Assembly: GCA_028293405.1 (NCBI GenBank)
Contig: JAQGOW010000309.1
Coordinates: 1 to 7,617, forward strand
Origin: Verrucomicrobiales bacterium
GTDB taxonomy: Bacteria; Verrucomicrobiota; Verrucomicrobiia; Limisphaerales; Palsa-1400
Reading direction: 5' to 3'
DNA length: 7,617 bases
The notes below the pieces were generated by a model. That model made no database searches. It had not been told where the DNA came from and was given only the letters and a program-made list of their open reading frames with translations. Position numbers and translations under genes: made by a program. Position 1 is the first letter of the stretch. Each line of letters opens with the position of its first letter. Shown one piece after another: positions 5,936-7,617 of this stretch.

Positions 5936-7617
5936 GTGGGCACGAAGCAAGAAGCTGTGAAGACAATCCAAGCTGATCTGCGCCAGACCAAACCCCACGA
6001 AGCGCATTGCGATCAGCCGCGCCAGGATGGCGGCGGCTTCAGCCATCCTTCCAACGCAACCCTCGCAGGAGTGCTGGATTCGGTTTCCGACGGTTTCATT
6101 GCCATCGATGGCGAATGGCGGATGACCTACGTGAACAAGGCCGGCCTGGAACTCCTGGGTGAAAAAGCGTATCGCGTTCGAAACTTCTGGGAAACTTACC
6201 CTGAACTCGTGGGCGGTCCACTGGAACAGGCCTATCGTAAGGCCGCTTCGGACGGTATTTCGGCGGAACTTGAGCACCATCAAAAATCGCGGGATTGCTG
6301 GTTTGAAATCCGCGTTTATCCAGCGCATGGGAGCGGGATTTCAGTTTTCTTTCGCGACATCACGGAACGGAAACGGTCAGCGGACCAATTAAAGAATTTT
6401 CGATCGCAGTTGGAAACACAGGTGGAAGACCTGCGTCGGTTGCATGAATTGAACTCGCGATTGACCAACAGCGCGACGGTCAGTGAAATGTTGAAGCAAG
6501 TGCTGGACGCGGCGCTGCAACTTCACAAAACAAGGAAAGGGACGATCGCGTTGACCACCACGGATGGCGTCTCGTTGCAATTGGCTTGCAGCGTCGGTTT
6601 TGACTCCACGTTTTTGGAACGCGTTAAGTCGGTGCCATGTGGTTTGGGAGCATCTGGTTTGGCGATGAGGCAGAAGAAGAGCGTGACGGTTGAGGACGCC
6701 GAGACGGATCCATGTTTTGTGGCTGACCGAGATATGGTGAAGCTAGGTAGCTTTCGCTCGGTACACAGCACACCATTAATCACCCCGCAGGGTCGCTTTA
6801 TCGGAGTGTTGTCCGTCCATTTTACTGAGCAACATCGGCCGAATGAGCGACAGATTCAGCTCACAACGATGTACGCACAGAAGGCGGCTGACTTACTCGA
6901 GAGCGCATTGGTGCGCGAAAAAGTTGAGCGCGAAAATCGGGAGCGCACTCGCACGGCTGAGCAAATGCGGGATTTGAAGTTGGCGCTCGAAACGCAAGTC
7001 GCTGATTTACGCAATCTCCAGGAATTGAATCGCCTCAATGAGGATCGGTTCCGGATGGCTGCGTGTGGTGATAATATTACGCTTTATGAGCAGGACGCCG
7101 ACTTGCGCTACACGTGGCTCTATCCTTTGCAACCAGATCATGTCCCTGCGTTGGGGCGATCGGATTCCGAAATAATCCAAGGACCGCAGGGGCAATTGTT
7201 GGAACTATGGAAGCGCGAGGTCATGCGCACTGGAGTTCCGCAGCGACGCGAAATAACTGCGCCGCTAAATTTCGGGACCAAGAGCTACGACATATCAATC
7301 ATTCCGCGGCGCGATCACACGCGAAAGATTATCGGTGTCGCCGGTGCGGCCTTGGACATTACCGCTCGGGTTCGCGCGGAAGATCAATCGCGGCAACTGG
7401 CGGCAATCGTGGAGTGTTCGGAAGACGCGATAGTCAGCGAAGATTTGGCGGGCACGATCACAAGCTGGAACAAAGCCGCCGAACGCATTTTCGGTTATAG
7501 TGCTGCCGAACTGGTTGGCAAATCGATATCGACTTTGATTCCAGGCCAAACCACCGGTGAACAAATCGAGTTGATGACGAAGGTTTTGAATGGCGAGCGC
7601 ATTGATTGTTTTGAAAC
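5936..7617 (+). CDS. PAS-GAF-PAS-PAS multi-sensor signalling protein, N-terminal part
   Basis: The frame is open from a TAG at 5924-5926 to the right edge, giving 560 residues with no stop, so the output domain lies outside. Domains, numbered from GTG 5936: PAS1 about 46-143 (VLDSVSDGFIAID to FFRDITERKR); coiled linker 144-171; GAF about 172-322 (GLGASGLAMRQ, VEDAETDPCF, HSTPLITPQGRFIGVLSVHF); coiled linker 323-366; PAS2 about 369-480, of the type with LRYTWLYP; PAS3 from about 488 (AIVECSEDAIVSEDLAGTITSWNKAAERIFGYSA). No signal peptide or membrane helix is visible, so it is probably a cytoplasmic sensor of small ligands, redox state or light. A histidine kinase C-terminus is most likely, but a diguanylate cyclase or other output is possible. 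Start choice is uncertain: GTG 5936 or GTG 5957. The first in-frame ATG (6122) falls inside PAS1. The gene is divergent from the YihY-family gene. Confidence 0.85.
   Translation, partial: MGTKQEAVKTIQADLRQTKPHEAHCDQPRQDGGGFSHPSNATLAGVLDSVSDGFIAIDGEWRMTYVNKAGLELLGEKAYRVRNFWETYPELVGGPLEQAYRKAASDGISAELEHHQKSRDCWFEIRVYPAHGSGISVFFRDITERKRSADQLKNFRSQLETQVEDLRRLHELNSRLTNSATVSEMLKQVLDAALQLHKTRKGTIALTTTDGVSLQLACSVGFDSTFLERVKSVPCGLGASGLAMRQKKSVTVEDAETDPCFVADRDMVKLGSFRSVHSTPLITPQGRFIGVLSVHFTEQHRPNERQIQLTTMYAQKAADLLESALVREKVERENRERTRTAEQMRDLKLALETQVADLRNLQELNRLNEDRFRMAACGDNITLYEQDADLRYTWLYPLQPDHVPALGRSDSEIIQGPQGQLLELWKREVMRTGVPQRREITAPLNFGTKSYDISIIPRRDHTRKIIGVAGAALDITARVRAEDQSRQLAAIVECSEDAIVSEDLAGTITSWNKAAERIFGYSAAELVGKSISTLIPGQTTGEQIELMTKVLNGERIDCFE

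Noticed and set aside
4418..7617. A coordinated sigma factor / YihY / sensor signalling system
   Set aside because: The genes alternate in strand and do not share an operon. Adjacency alone does not support a functional link, so it is not claimed.

Overview
The window looks like a chromosomal segment of a member of the Verrucomicrobiota, most likely a Pedosphaera/Limisphaerales-type organism. This is inference from protein style. The main pointer is the sigma factor with an Ala/Gly-rich linker, a membrane helix and a long C-terminal domain, an architecture I associate with Verrucomicrobia and Planctomycetes. Supporting points are the large PAS/GAF sensor, the secreted esterase, frequent non-ATG starts and a near absence of Shine-Dalgarno sequences. 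No tRNA, rRNA, insertion sequence, CRISPR array or phage gene is visible.

Layout, left to right: (1) the N-terminal 100 codons of a NagD-like HAD phosphatase on the minus strand (1-300); (2) a divergent spacer with a 9-bp hairpin; (3) a secreted alpha/beta-hydrolase (esterase/lipase type) on the plus strand (500-1387); (4) a 115-bp convergent spacer with two hairpins that resembles a dispersed repeat; (5) alanine dehydrogenase, ald, on the minus strand (1503-2603); (6) a 162-bp divergent spacer; (7) a sigma-70/ECF-like sigma factor fused to a membrane and coiled-coil region and a C-terminal domain, plus strand (2766-4403); (8) after only 14 bp, convergently, a YihY/BrkB-family membrane protein with a C-terminal winged-helix-like extension (4418-5767); (9) a 168-bp divergent spacer with a possible sigma-54-type promoter; (10) the N-terminal 560 codons of a PAS-GAF-PAS-PAS sensor protein on the plus strand, running off the right end.

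Strand alternates at every gene, so no two adjacent genes share an operon and each is probably transcribed alone. There is no evident shared pathway: ald is housekeeping nitrogen/carbon metabolism, and the hydrolase and HAD protein are general enzymes. The sigma factor, YihY-family protein and sensor may reflect envelope or environmental signalling, but their adjacency alone does not prove a link. The most unusual object is the sigma factor that appears to carry its own membrane anchor and a C-terminal, possibly sensory domain.
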